Below, piece after piece: positions 26,950 to 35,444 of a DNA stretch of 64,000 nucleotides. Origin of the DNA: Sediminibacterium goheungense (GTDB lineage: Bacteria; Bacteroidota; Bacteroidia; Chitinophagales; Chitinophagaceae). How positions within the stretch are numbered: position 1 is the stretch's first letter; each line of letters begins with the position of its first letter. The position numbers and the translations under genes were made by a program. Below the pieces are notes generated by a model. That model ran no database searches and was not told the origin of the DNA. It saw only the letters and a list, made by a program, of their open reading frames with translations. The stretch is taken from NCBI RefSeq assembly GCF_004361915.1, contig NZ_SNWP01000010.1, positions 496,001 through 560,000 on the forward strand, read 5' to 3'.

Positions 26950-27060
26950 CTTTTCTTTTGACCTTCAAAAGAAACCCTCTTTTTTCACTTTCAATTCTAC
27001 TATGTAGAATTGAAAGTGAAAAAAAGTGATAGATGAAAACTTATTGAAGGTCAAAAGAAA
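26950..27060. repeat. Nested perfect inverted repeats (18 bp outer, 21 bp inner)
   Basis: The outer arms 26950-26967 and 27043-27060 (TTTTCTTTTGACCTTCAA and its complement) are perfect. The inner arms 26979-26999 and 27003-27023 are a perfect 21-base stem with a TAT loop. On both strands the inner stem starts with U6 and ends with A6, so neither strand has a U-run after it; this is not a canonical terminator. It lies between convergent element genes, next to the RepA-type ATPase, and could be an origin, a protein-binding site or a structured RNA. Confidence 0.9.
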
Positions 27061-27062
27061 AA

Positions 27063-27581
27063 TCACGATGTTGAAAAATGTTTTAGCTTATTTTGAAATT
27101 TCGTTTTTGATGATAATACAATACTTTTTTGAGTCATATATTGCTTCATTGTATTTTCAGTAATTCCTCTAATACCGAAAACCTGGATTAGTATTTGTGC
27201 CATTTCTTCTTTGCTTGTATCAATATATCCCATGTCTTTCAATAGACTAAAAATATAAGCTATGTCTTTAGGCTTAGTACCTGAGTTAAGTTTAATGGTT
27301 CCATAATGAACTACCCCACTTTTTTCTTCATTTAAATAATCAAGAACTATCTGTGAGCATATTTTTGTTTCTTCAAAGTTTTCAGGTCTTTGCGGGTGTA
27401 AACTTTCAGATCCGGCTCTTTGTTCGCAAAATTTTGAAATGAAAGGACGGCATGCTTTTTTTTCATCGAATGTCAACGTAAGCCACTTCTTTTTGAAAAA
27501 TTCAAAAGCCTCTCCAGGATCTAATATTATTGTATGGATGATAGAATTAGTAAATTCAATTATTTCTTTTGGTTTCATCAT
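27063..27581 (-). CDS. Protein with possible RteC-like C-terminal domain
   Basis: In this 172-residue protein the last 100 residues, KLNSGTKPKDIAYIFSLLKDMGYI then EEMAQILIQVFGIRGITENTMKQYM, resemble the C-terminal domain of RteC, a regulator of Bacteroides conjugative element excision. The match is by pattern only. It starts at tandem ATGs inside the integrase stop (ATGA, 4-base overlap), so integrase and this protein are made together, which fits a role in controlling recombination. It is convergent with the ATPase operon across the nested inverted repeat. Confidence 0.7.
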   Translation of the reverse strand: MMKPKEIIEFTNSIIHTIILDPGEAFEFFKKKWLTLTFDEKKACRPFISKFCEQRAGSESLHPQRPENFEETKICSQIVLDYLNEEKSGVVHYGTIKLNSGTKPKDIAYIFSLLKDMGYIDTSKEEMAQILIQVFGIRGITENTMKQYMTQKSIVLSSKTKFQNKLKHFSTS

Positions 27582-28780
27582 TTTGCAGATTTTTGTTTTG
27601 AAATCTGTATTTTTTGAATTGAATCAAATATGCGTTGTTGAGTTATTTTACCATATATCTGAGTAGTCTTGATACTTGAATGTCCTAATAACATACTCAC
27701 ATCTTCTAAAGGCATATTATTATTTAAGCAAATCGTTGTTGCGAATGTGTGCCTTGCTACGTGGTGCGTAATACTTCTTTTTATTCCAGCTAGATCGCCT
27801 ATAACCTTTAGATAGCTATTTACTTTCTGGTTACTGATCTTAGGAAGAAGCTTATTTAACACTTTCCTTTCCGGCGAACCTTTGTACTTATCAATGATTT
27901 TCTTTGCTTGGGGCAAAAGTGGTATCTCAATGGCCCTACTTGTTTTCTGTTGTATAAACTTAATAGAAGGCTTATTCTTGTAGGATGAAAGGTGACTCAT
28001 TGTGAGATCTTGGGCATCCTGAAATCGAAGACCGGTATAAACGGAAAACAAAAAGAGATCTTTCACCTTATCCAGGCTTTGATTATGGGATAGATCTATT
28101 TTTAATAAAATATCAATTTCTTCCTGGCTTAAAAATTCTCGATCAGTCTTTACTGTATTGAGTTTAAAATTGGCGTAGGGTTGTTTGAAAATATGGCCTT
28201 CAGCAAGTGCCTTCAAGAGGATGGTTCGAAGTCTAGAATGATACTTATTTATAGTATTCTTATGCAGATCATATTCTTCCTTTAAGAATAGATCGTAAGC
28301 ATTAATAAAACTATAATCAACTTGATCTATATATATGTCCTGCGACTTATACTTTTTTGCGAGAAACTGATTTAGACTTTTGAATGACTGGTGGTATTTA
28401 TTAAGAGATATCTTCTTGATCTCATTTCTGATCTTAATTTCTTCAATATGCTGCTGAAAATAGGCCAATAGACCAATATTGACCTTTTGCTTGCCGGTGA
28501 GTAGTTCCTTAAGGATGGCCGCTGAAACAGGCTTATTCTTCTTTTCCAGGTCAATGATCAGTTCATAGACCTTCGCCTTCCTTTTTACAAGCTCCTGGTT
28601 GACTAAATGATTGCTTTTCGTTAGTTGTTCTTCCTGGTTCCAGTCCTTAGTTGTTGATACATATCCGGTATGTAGTTCTGCTTTCTTACGATCGAGCGTA
28701 ATACGTAAGTAAATGGGTAATTCTCCCTTAGTGGTACGTGTAGATAGCAGATAATATTTGAGAGAGACTTTCGCTGCCAT
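27578..28780 (-). CDS. Tyrosine recombinase (site-specific integrase)
   Basis: This 400-residue protein has an N-terminal arm-binding domain (about 1-95), a SAM-like core-binding domain (about 100-200) and a catalytic domain with Arg252 (YTGLRFQD), His340-x-x-Arg343 (THHVARH), His367 (LLGHSS) and nucleophile Tyr376 (TTQIYGKI). This is the Bacteroidota element type. It should cut and join the tRNA-Asp 3'-end att sites. The gene lies about 140 bases from the tRNA and reads away from it. All catalytic residues are present, so it is probably active. Confidence 0.95.
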   Translation of the reverse strand: MAAKVSLKYYLLSTRTTKGELPIYLRITLDRKKAELHTGYVSTTKDWNQEEQLTKSNHLVNQELVKRKAKVYELIIDLEKKNKPVSAAILKELLTGKQKVNIGLLAYFQQHIEEIKIRNEIKKISLNKYHQSFKSLNQFLAKKYKSQDIYIDQVDYSFINAYDLFLKEEYDLHKNTINKYHSRLRTILLKALAEGHIFKQPYANFKLNTVKTDREFLSQEEIDILLKIDLSHNQSLDKVKDLFLFSVYTGLRFQDAQDLTMSHLSSYKNKPSIKFIQQKTSRAIEIPLLPQAKKIIDKYKGSPERKVLNKLLPKISNQKVNSYLKVIGDLAGIKRSITHHVARHTFATTICLNNNMPLEDVSMLLGHSSIKTTQIYGKITQQRIFDSIQKIQISKQKSAK

Positions 28781-28868
28781 GTTGAAACATTTGGATTTTG
28801 TTGAATCCTTGTTGAAACAATTTAGCGAAAAAATGCGAATCTTCCTGAAGGATAATGAAACAAAAAGA

Positions 28869-28890
28869 CCTTGTAATAAGGATTACAAGG
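28869..28890 (-). terminator. Terminator now following tRNA-Asp, inside the element
   Basis: CCTTGTAA/TTACAAGG (28869-28876 with 28883-28890), loop 6. Read leftward it is followed by TCTTTTTG. It lies about 30 bases after the tRNA 3' end and replaces the original terminator displaced to 19218-19245. A small palindrome CTAGGT/ACCTAG at 28901-28918 sits between. Confidence 0.8.
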
Positions 28891-28917
28891 CCTAAAGAAT
28901 CTAGGTGGAGAAACCTA

Positions 28918-28935
28918 GCGGACCGGACGGGACTC
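28918..28935 (-). repeat. tRNA-proximal att copy
   Basis: GCGGACCGGACGGGACTC is the 3' end of tRNA-Asp plus one base. It is the right-hand boundary of the element and, unlike the left copy, completes an intact tRNA. Confidence 0.85.
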
Positions 28936-28992
28936 GAACCCGCGACCTCCGCCGTGACAGGGCGGCATTCTAACCAACTGAACTACCGATCC
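28919..28992 (-). tRNA. tRNA-Asp (GTC)
   Basis: The 74-base cloverleaf reads leftward. The acceptor GGATCGG pairs with CCGGTCC, the discriminator is G, the anticodon stem CCGCC/GGCGG surrounds loop CTGTCAC with anticodon GTC, and the T-arm is CGCGGGTTCGAGTCCCG. No CCA is encoded. The 3' end is the integration site of the element, which restores the full tRNA. Confidence 0.97.
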
Positions 28993-29141
28993 GTGATTAC
29001 TGGAAAACCAGTTAGATCATCCTGAAAACTTCCCTTTCAGTCCGTTTTCGGGACGGCAAAGATAAGGGTAAACAGTTTTCATAAACAAATCTTTTCAGGA
29101 AAAAATCTGATCCCCTAATTTTACCGCTCTAAACGATCATT

Positions 29142-30119
29142 ATGCCCCAATACCCAAACAGACAATTCCTTGATTTTGAGAATCCTATCAAGGAACTGTA
29201 CGAACAAATTGAGGATACCAAAAAACTGGCCGAGAAGAACCCTAAAATAGATTATACCAATACCCTCAGGCAACTGGAAGACTCTATCATTGAAAAAAGA
29301 AAAGAGATTACCAGACACCTTACGCCCTGGCAGCGCGTGCAACTTAGCCGCCATCCAGACAGGCCCTATACACTTAAGTACATCGATAAAATGTGTACCG
29401 ACTTTGTAGAGTTGCATGGCGACCGCAGTTTTAAGGATGATAAGGCCATGGTAGGTGGTTTTGCCAAACTCGATGGAGAAACCGTCATGTTTATTGGCCA
29501 GCAGAAAGGTACCAATACAAAACTCCGCCAGCTGCGTAATTTCGGTATGGCCAATCCGGAGGGTTACCGCAAAGCACTCCGTTTGATGAAGCTGGCCGAA
29601 AAATTTAATAAGCCCGTTGTTTGTCTCGTAGACACCCCAGGTGCTTTCCCCGGTCTGGAAGCAGAAGAAAGAGGCCAGGGTGAAGCCATTGCCCGCAATA
29701 TCTATGAGATGATCCGTTTAAAAGTACCTGTTATTGTAGTCATCATCGGCGAAGGTGCATCAGGTGGTGCACTGGGCATTGGTGTGGGCGATAAGGTATT
29801 GATGATGGAGAATACCTGGTACACAGTAATTTCGCCGGAAAGCTGTAGCTCTATTTTATGGCGCAGTTGGGACAAAAAAGAAACAGCTGCAGAACAGTTG
29901 CGTCTTACCGCCACAGACATGAAGGGTTTCGGTCTGGTAGATGAAATTGTACATGAACCCCTGGGTGGTGCCCACTGGGATTATACAGAGGCTGCTGAAA
30001 TCCTGAAGTCATACCTGGTAAAAGCCCTGGCAGAAATAAAAAATACAGACCCCGCCCAGCGTGTCAATAACCGTATTGAGAAATATGGTAAGATGGGATT
30101 CTGGGAAGAAGCGGTGTAG
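29142..30119 (+). CDS. accA: Acetyl-CoA carboxylase carboxyltransferase alpha subunit
   Basis: This 325-residue protein, near the E. coli AccA length, with AccD transfers CO2 from biotin to acetyl-CoA in fatty-acid synthesis. The N-terminal coiled [20 protein letters not shown], then [17 protein letters not shown], and [17 protein letters not shown] in the catalytic crotonase fold, are diagnostic. The start at the ATG at 29142 agrees with the family. No accD lies nearby, so the subunits are encoded apart. Confidence 0.97.
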   Translation: MPQYPNRQFLDFENPIKELYEQIEDTKKLAEKNPKIDYTNTLRQLEDSIIEKRKEITRHLTPWQRVQLSRHPDRPYTLKYIDKMCTDFVELHGDRSFKDDKAMVGGFAKLDGETVMFIGQQKGTNTKLRQLRNFGMANPEGYRKALRLMKLAEKFNKPVVCLVDTPGAFPGLEAEERGQGEAIARNIYEMIRLKVPVIVVIIGEGASGGALGIGVGDKVLMMENTWYTVISPESCSSILWRSWDKKETAAEQLRLTATDMKGFGLVDEIVHEPLGGAHWDYTEAAEILKSYLVKALAEIKNTDPAQRVNNRIEKYGKMGFWEEAV

Positions 30120-30192
30120 AAATGTCCAAATAAGGAATGAGAAATAAGGAATCAGAAAGTAAGTTATATATCATCTAAAAGAGTCTTATAAA

Positions 30193-31074
30193 ATGTCTTT
30201 GAGAACGCAATTGAGAGGAACGGGTGTAGCATTGGTAACACCATTTAAAAAAGACCTGAGTGTAGATTTTGATGCACTGGGCAGGGTGATTGATGCTATG
30301 ATTAGTGGCGGGGTGGAATACCTCATCACTTTAGGTACCACCGGTGAAACCCCTACCCTTGAGAAAGAGGAGAAGAAAGACATTGTAAACTATACTTTTG
30401 AAAAAGTAGCAGGTCGCGTTCCTGTAGTAGTAGGTGTGGGTGGTAACAATACCCATGAAGTAGTAAAGGACCTGGGTTATTTTCCTTTGGACAAAGCTGC
30501 TGCCGTACTAAGTGCAGCCCCTTATTATAACAAACCCTCACAGGAAGGTATATACCAGCATTACAAAGCAGTGGCCGAAGCTTCACCCAAACCTGTTATT
30601 TTATACAATGTACCCGGCAGAACGGGTCGTAATATGAGTGCTGCCACTACCCTGCGCCTGGCACATGAAGTAGCCAATGTAGCAGGTATGAAAGAAGCCA
30701 GTGGCGATATGGTACAATGCATGGAAATTCTGCGCGACAAACCTGCTGATTTTCTGGTAGTGAGTGGTGATGATGCACTGGCCATGGCACAGATTGCCTG
30801 CGGAATGGATGGTGTCATCAGCGTAGCTGCCAATGCTTTTCCAAGGCAGTTTTCAGATATGGTACGCGCTGCATTAAAGCATGATTTAACAATGGCCAAA
30901 CAAATCAATGATCCATTATTAAAAGCGTATGATCTGATGTTCGCAGAAAACAATCCTGCCGGCGTAAAAGCATTTATGTTTGAACAGGGATTGATTGAAA
31001 ATGAAGTACGTTTACCGGTAGTGCCCCTCAGCAGTGGTTATCATGCATCGATAAAACAATACCTGGGTAAATAA
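30193..31074 (+). CDS. dapA: 4-hydroxy-tetrahydrodipicolinate synthase
   Basis: This 293-residue TIM barrel condenses pyruvate with aspartate semialdehyde in lysine and meso-diaminopimelate synthesis. It has GTTGETPTL, the YNVPGRTGRNM segment with the catalytic Tyr, and GMKEASGD with the Schiff-base Lys. Start and length are normal. It lies 73 bases after accA, and a terminator follows. The short 30120-30192 gap holds only degenerate AATAAGGAATGAG words. Confidence 0.97.
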   Translation: MSLRTQLRGTGVALVTPFKKDLSVDFDALGRVIDAMISGGVEYLITLGTTGETPTLEKEEKKDIVNYTFEKVAGRVPVVVGVGGNNTHEVVKDLGYFPLDKAAAVLSAAPYYNKPSQEGIYQHYKAVAEASPKPVILYNVPGRTGRNMSAATTLRLAHEVANVAGMKEASGDMVQCMEILRDKPADFLVVSGDDALAMAQIACGMDGVISVAANAFPRQFSDMVRAALKHDLTMAKQINDPLLKAYDLMFAENNPAGVKAFMFEQGLIENEVRLPVVPLSSGYHASIKQYLGK

Positions 31075-31140
31075 TAATGCCCTACTCCTTTTGGCAACAA
31101 AAGACGCGATAGCTGAATAGTAACAGTCAATAAAACATCT

Positions 31141-31168
31141 AAAAAGGCCCCGGTTTGGGGCTTTTTTT
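31141..31168 (+). terminator. Terminator after dapA
   Basis: AAAAAGGCCCC, loop GGTTT, GGGGCTTTTTTT is a classic GC-rich hairpin with an A-run before and a T-run after. Confidence 0.9.
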
Positions 31169-31324
31169 ATTCTTCTGCCAGCTATCAAAGTCTGGAAAAA
31201 CGCAATCAATACGATGCCGAAATACTATAAAGTTCCCACCGTAATAACCAGTTTAAGGGTATTTTTTCAGCACAAAACAATGACATCCTAAATCCTTTAT
31301 TATCAGGGATTTACTCAAAGCAAC

Positions 31325-31364
31325 AACACAGCAAAAACACAGCATCAACACAGCTCAACACAAA
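31325..31364. repeat. Direct repeats of AACACAGC with ~11-bp spacing
   Basis: AACACAGC begins at 31325, 31336 and 31347, and AACACAAA at 31357. Spacing of 11, 11 and 10 bases puts all copies on one face of the helix, as in operator iterons. The site is about 200 bases upstream of the metalloprotease gene. Confidence 0.7.
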
Positions 31365-31556
31365 AACAGTGTTAAACCCTGTATATGCAGTATATGAGCT
31401 ATGGAAGATACCAGAACGAATACGGGGACCTGATAAGGTAAGAAAAGCTTTTTTGCTTCACTGAACACGTGTGGCAATCCATCAATAAATGTAAACACAC
31501 GGTTAATTCTCAGCATCCGGGCCACGGCATCTCTGATTATTTTCGAAATAACAGAT

Positions 31557-32468
31557 ATGCTTATTATGCGTGTACTTTTATTATTGGCTATTGGGGTTTC
31601 TATCAACATCCATGGTTATTGTCAGCCTGTTACGGATGCACCCCGTAAGAAATTAATTGAAAGCTTTCCACAGGCAGTACTGGCAGCGCCACTTGCCGAA
31701 CTGAAGCTCGATACTTTTTATAAAAAGTATACCGATGCTTTCGGCATTCCGGTAGTATCCTCAAAAAAAGTACCGGATGACGCATTGCTGGTAGCGCGTG
31801 ATATCATTAATTATATGTTGTTGAAAAGACCTGATATCCGTTCTGCTTTAGTAAAGCAAGGTGCACGATTACTTATCATGGCTGAAACAGAAATGGAAAC
31901 CGACTTACCGGAAAGAAGCAACTGGAAAAAACCTGCCAGAGATGATCGCCGTCTTACACCCGGAGAAAGAGACAATTACGATAAGCCGGGTGGTATTGCC
32001 AGCATGAGTGATAAAGAATACTGGAACAAAAGAGCACGTGGTATGGGCGGCACCATTACCTCCTGTGCCGAAGAAAATATTCTTGGTTATGCAGGCACCC
32101 GTTATTATGGTGAAAACATTCTGGTACACGAGTTCAGTCACAATATTATGAGTGCGATGCGTGTAGCAGATACTTCCCTCCTTCGTCGTATTAATACCGC
32201 ATACGCCAATGCCAAGGAAAAAGGAAAGTATAAAGGGCAGTATGCCATCAATACGGTTGCCGAATACTGGGCAGAAGGTACACAATGGTGGTTCTGGTCG
32301 AACTATGAGTTTTATGATGGCGATACACGTATCCAATCGCCTGATGACCTGAAAGCCTATGATCCGGATTTATATGCATTGCTGGAAGAAGTATACTGGG
32401 GGCATCAAATTCCTACAGATGTTTATTATGGAAAAAATGTAAGGCCGGCAACTCGGATGAGGAAATGA
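31557..32468 (+). CDS. Exported zincin-like metalloprotease/hydrolase
   Basis: This 303-residue protein has a signal peptide (MRVLLLLAIGVSINIHGYCQ). LVHEFSHNIM carries the HExxH zinc motif, and TVAEYWAEGTQWWFW, about 45 residues on, could give the third ligand Glu. The region between contains EENILGYAGTRYYGE. This matches zincin-fold proteins, but I cannot name the family. ATGs at 31557 and 31566 are both possible. It stands alone, just after the AACACAGC iterons. Confidence 0.72.
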   Translation: MLIMRVLLLLAIGVSINIHGYCQPVTDAPRKKLIESFPQAVLAAPLAELKLDTFYKKYTDAFGIPVVSSKKVPDDALLVARDIINYMLLKRPDIRSALVKQGARLLIMAETEMETDLPERSNWKKPARDDRRLTPGERDNYDKPGGIASMSDKEYWNKRARGMGGTITSCAEENILGYAGTRYYGENILVHEFSHNIMSAMRVADTSLLRRINTAYANAKEKGKYKGQYAINTVAEYWAEGTQWWFWSNYEFYDGDTRIQSPDDLKAYDPDLYALLEEVYWGHQIPTDVYYGKNVRPATRMRK

Positions 32469-32567
32469 TGGTTTCAGGTCATGGTTTACTAATCAATTTT
32501 GATTTCGTTTATTTCAGGATGGACAGGATGGATGCTTACTTACTATTGTAAGCATAAAAAGATTCGG

Positions 32568-32774
32568 CTATTCCTTCTTCGATCCTTCTTTTAACTGTTT
32601 ATTCATGTACGAATAAGCTTTACTGATGAGTTTGCTGTAGGAAGGGTCTTCGAAAGTCATGGCAGTACCGGTTTCTTTGTGAAACAGGTTAACAATCATT
32701 TCTTCTTTCTCATTTAAAGAAAGATCAAGATGATAATGTTTGAGTATGGCTTTCAACTTGGTAGTATTCCGCAT
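32568..32774 (-). CDS. Small conserved protein, relative of the element protein at 24720-24929
   Basis: This 68-residue protein starts MRNTTKLKAILKHYHLDLSL and shares roughly 40-45% of positions with the small protein inside the integrative element. Function is unknown. It lies at the 3' side of the xylan locus, leftward, just after the uxuA gene. Confidence 0.72.
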   Translation of the reverse strand: MRNTTKLKAILKHYHLDLSLNEKEEMIVNLFHKETGTAMTFEDPSYSKLISKAYSYMNKQLKEGSKKE

Positions 32775-32819
32775 GCATAAAAATAAGCATTCACCATTCC
32801 ATTTAGCATGAACCCATAC

Positions 32820-33980
32820 TTACTGCAGCATTTTACTGAGCGCATATTCCACACCTCGTAATTCAGCAAGACCTTTTAATCGACCGATAGCTGAATAGCC
32901 CGGATAGGTTTTTTTGTTAAGATCGTCCAGCATCTGATGCCCGTGATCGGGTCGCATGGGAAGAGAGATATTTCTTCTTTTCTGAATAGCCAGCACCTCT
33001 TTAATCACTTCATACATATCTGTATCACCAGCCAGGTGTGCTGCTTCATAGAAATTACCTTCTGTATCTCTTTTCGTATTGCGCAGGTGAAGAAAGTGTA
33101 CCCGATCACCAAAACGTTGGAGCATTTTTACGATATTATTATCTGCACGCGCGCCATATGAGCCCGTACAAAAACACAATCCATTGGCAGGCGAATCAAC
33201 TGCATTCAGCAGATAAGCGGCATCAGCTTCAGTACTAACAATACGGGGCAACCCCAAAACAGGATAAGGAGGATCATCCGGGTGAATAGCCATAACAAGT
33301 CCGCAGGCTTCCGCTACCGGTACCACCTGCTGTAAAAAATAAACCAGGTGCTCTTTTAATTTATCTGCATCAATATTTGCATAAGTCTTCAATGCAGCGA
33401 GTACCTGCTCAGCTGTAAATGCATCATCGCTACCTGGCAACCCAAGTAAGAGGTTCCTGAACAACTGCTCTCTGTCCTCTTCACGCATATTATTGAGCCA
33501 TATTAAAGCTGCTTCCTTTTCTTCTGCACTGTATTCGTTTTCAGCACCAGGTCTTTTTAACTGATATAAATCGAAGGCAATAAACGACAGTCTGTGAAAA
33601 TACAAAGCCTTACTTCCATCAGGCATGGTATAGGCAATATCTGTTCTTAGCCAATCAAGAATGGGCATGAAGTTATAGGTGATGACTTTAATACCACATT
33701 CAGCCAGATTACGTAAACTGATTTTATAATTTTCAATATGTTTGATATAATCACCATTCTGTTTCTTGATATCCTCACTTACGGGCAGGCTTTCCACAAC
33801 TGTCCAGCTCATACCGGCAGCTTCAATCAGTTCTTTTCGTTTCATAATCTCAGCTACCGGCCATACATCGCCGACCGGAATCTGGTGTAAAGCAGTAACC
33901 ACACCGGCACAACCGGCTTGCCTGATATCAGATAATTTAACCACATCATTGGGTCCGTACCATCTCATGGTCTGGTGCAT
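32820..33980 (-). CDS. uxuA: Mannonate dehydratase
   Basis: The start is placed at the ATG at 33980 (MHQTMRWYGPND), giving 386 residues, close to the usual length; the longer frame adds an unrelated N-terminus. It turns D-mannonate into 2-keto-3-deoxygluconate. Motifs are RWYGPNDVVKLSDIRQAG, HPDDPPYPVLGLPR, GLCFCTGSYGA, HLRNT and the C-terminal MRPDHGHQM. As last gene of the xylB-xylA-uxuA run, it processes the glucuronate part of glucuronoxylan after isomerisation and reduction. Confidence 0.94.
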   Translation of the reverse strand: MHQTMRWYGPNDVVKLSDIRQAGCAGVVTALHQIPVGDVWPVAEIMKRKELIEAAGMSWTVVESLPVSEDIKKQNGDYIKHIENYKISLRNLAECGIKVITYNFMPILDWLRTDIAYTMPDGSKALYFHRLSFIAFDLYQLKRPGAENEYSAEEKEAALIWLNNMREEDREQLFRNLLLGLPGSDDAFTAEQVLAALKTYANIDADKLKEHLVYFLQQVVPVAEACGLVMAIHPDDPPYPVLGLPRIVSTEADAAYLLNAVDSPANGLCFCTGSYGARADNNIVKMLQRFGDRVHFLHLRNTKRDTEGNFYEAAHLAGDTDMYEVIKEVLAIQKRRNISLPMRPDHGHQMLDDLNKKTYPGYSAIGRLKGLAELRGVEYALSKMLQ

Positions 33981-34078
33981 TAACATAAAGCAGGTATTAC
34001 AGTGAAATAAAAGATGCGGCTGAAGTATTGAACGCTTCAACCGCATCATGGGTTTAGGTTTATGATCTACTTCAATAT

Positions 34079-35407
34079 TTAAATATAACGATTGATCAGG
34101 TTTTCCAGGTATTCCTGTTTACCGCTTTTTGGTGCGGGCTCTCCCTGTTCTATTGCATAATTTCTCAGATCCTCCAGTGTAAGTTTCCCTGCTTCAAATT
34201 CTTTTCCTTTACCGCTGTCGAAAGAAGCATAACGTTCTGTCCTGATTTTTTTATAATCAGACTGGTGCAATACTTTGTCTGCTACCACCAATGCGCGGGC
34301 AAAAGTATCAATACCACCAATATGTGCATGGAACAGATCTTCCGCATCGGTACTGTTTCTTCTGATTTTCGCATCGAAATTAATACCACCACCAGCGAAT
34401 CCACCTGCTTCAACAATTACCAGCATGGCTTCTGCCAGTTCATTGATATTATTGGGGAACTGATCGGTATCCCATCCATTTTGATAATCACCGCGGTTCG
34501 CATCAATAGAACCGAGAATGCCCGCATCTGCAGCAATCTGAAGTTCATGTTGGAATGTATGACCTGCAAGTGTGGCATGGTTTACTTCGATATTCAGTTT
34601 GAAATCATTCAGTAAATCGAACTGACGTAAAAATCCAAGTACCGTTTCACTGTCATAATCATACTGATGTTTGCTTGGCTCACAAGGCTTAGGCTCAATA
34701 AAGAAAGTGCCTTTAAAGCCTTGTTTACGTGCATAATCTTTGGCAGTGTGCAGGAAACGGGCAAGATGTTCTTTCTCACGTTTCATATCGGTATTGAGCA
34801 AAGTCATATATCCTTCGCGACCACCCCAGAACACATAGTTTTGTCCACCCAGTGAAATAGTAGCATCCAATGCAGCTTTTACCTGCGCTGCACCATGTGA
34901 AAGCACATGAAAATCAGGATTGGTAGCCGCACCGTTCATATATCGTCTGTTCGAGAAAAGATTGGCTGTACCCCACAGCAGTTGAATACCACTTGCTTTT
35001 TGTTTTTCGGCAAAATACTCACTGATAGCCTGTAATCTTCTTTCATTTTCTACCACGTCATTGCCAAAGTCAACAGCATCCACGTCATGAAAGCAATAGA
35101 AAGGCAGACCGAGTTTGGTCATAAACTCAAATGCTGCATCGGCTTTGTCCTTTGCTCTTTCAACTGCATCTGATTTTTTGTCCCATGGAAAAATATGTGT
35201 GGGTTCACCAAAAGGATCCGCACCACTTCCACAGAAGCTGTGCCAGTATGCACAGGCAAAACGCAACCACTCTTTCATGGTTTTTCCGGCCACCACTTTA
35301 TTTTCGTCGTACCAACGATATGCCAGCGGGTTATCAGAATCCACGCCTTCATACCTGATCTGTCCGATACCTTTGAAATACTCTTGTTGTCCTAATACGA
35401 TTGACAT
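34079..35407 (-). CDS. xylA: Xylose isomerase
   Basis: This 442-residue protein converts D-xylose to D-xylulose. It has the family's catalytic His motif ([11 protein letters not shown]), the metal-binding [27 protein letters not shown] and [18 protein letters not shown]. Length and start match group II xylose isomerases. It lies between xylB and uxuA on the leftward strand and is probably co-transcribed with them. Confidence 0.97.
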   Translation of the reverse strand: MSIVLGQQEYFKGIGQIRYEGVDSDNPLAYRWYDENKVVAGKTMKEWLRFACAYWHSFCGSGADPFGEPTHIFPWDKKSDAVERAKDKADAAFEFMTKLGLPFYCFHDVDAVDFGNDVVENERRLQAISEYFAEKQKASGIQLLWGTANLFSNRRYMNGAATNPDFHVLSHGAAQVKAALDATISLGGQNYVFWGGREGYMTLLNTDMKREKEHLARFLHTAKDYARKQGFKGTFFIEPKPCEPSKHQYDYDSETVLGFLRQFDLLNDFKLNIEVNHATLAGHTFQHELQIAADAGILGSIDANRGDYQNGWDTDQFPNNINELAEAMLVIVEAGGFAGGGINFDAKIRRNSTDAEDLFHAHIGGIDTFARALVVADKVLHQSDYKKIRTERYASFDSGKGKEFEAGKLTLEDLRNYAIEQGEPAPKSGKQEYLENLINRYI

Positions 35408-35444
35408 AATGCTTGAATAAGTGTATGAAACAATAAAGATATTT

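Larger units (their letters stand above)
19245..28935. mobile_element. Integrative element in tRNA-Asp, about 9.7 kb
   Basis: The boundaries are an 18-base direct repeat of the tRNA-Asp 3' end (19245-19262 and 28918-28935; 17 of 18 bases match). The intact tRNA is at the right and a tyrosine integrase gene lies next to it, reading away from the tRNA. The inside is visibly more AT-rich than the flanks. It holds an integrase, an RteC-like protein, an HTH protein, a RepA-type ATPase, several small proteins and four defence-type genes. No relaxase, coupling protein or conjugation genes are seen, so it is a small integrative or satellite-like island that may need a helper to move. Confidence 0.85.
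31075..31556. other. Gene-free 482 bp with terminator and AACACAGC iterons
   Basis: A terminator lies at 31141-31168, and direct repeats of AACACAGC at 31325-31364. The open frame on the other strand, 31355-31609, shows no family features and I treat it as a shadow. Nothing else is seen. Confidence 0.6.

Noticed and set aside
26979..27023. Ordinary intrinsic terminator
   Set aside because: No U-run follows the stem on either strand; its U and A runs are in the wrong order.
19245..28935. Prophage
   Set aside because: No capsid, terminase, portal, tail or lysis genes are seen; the content fits a small integrative island.
31355..31609. Leftward frame in the dapA-metalloprotease gap
   Set aside because: It overlaps the metalloprotease start, crosses the AACACAGC repeats and has no family-like features.
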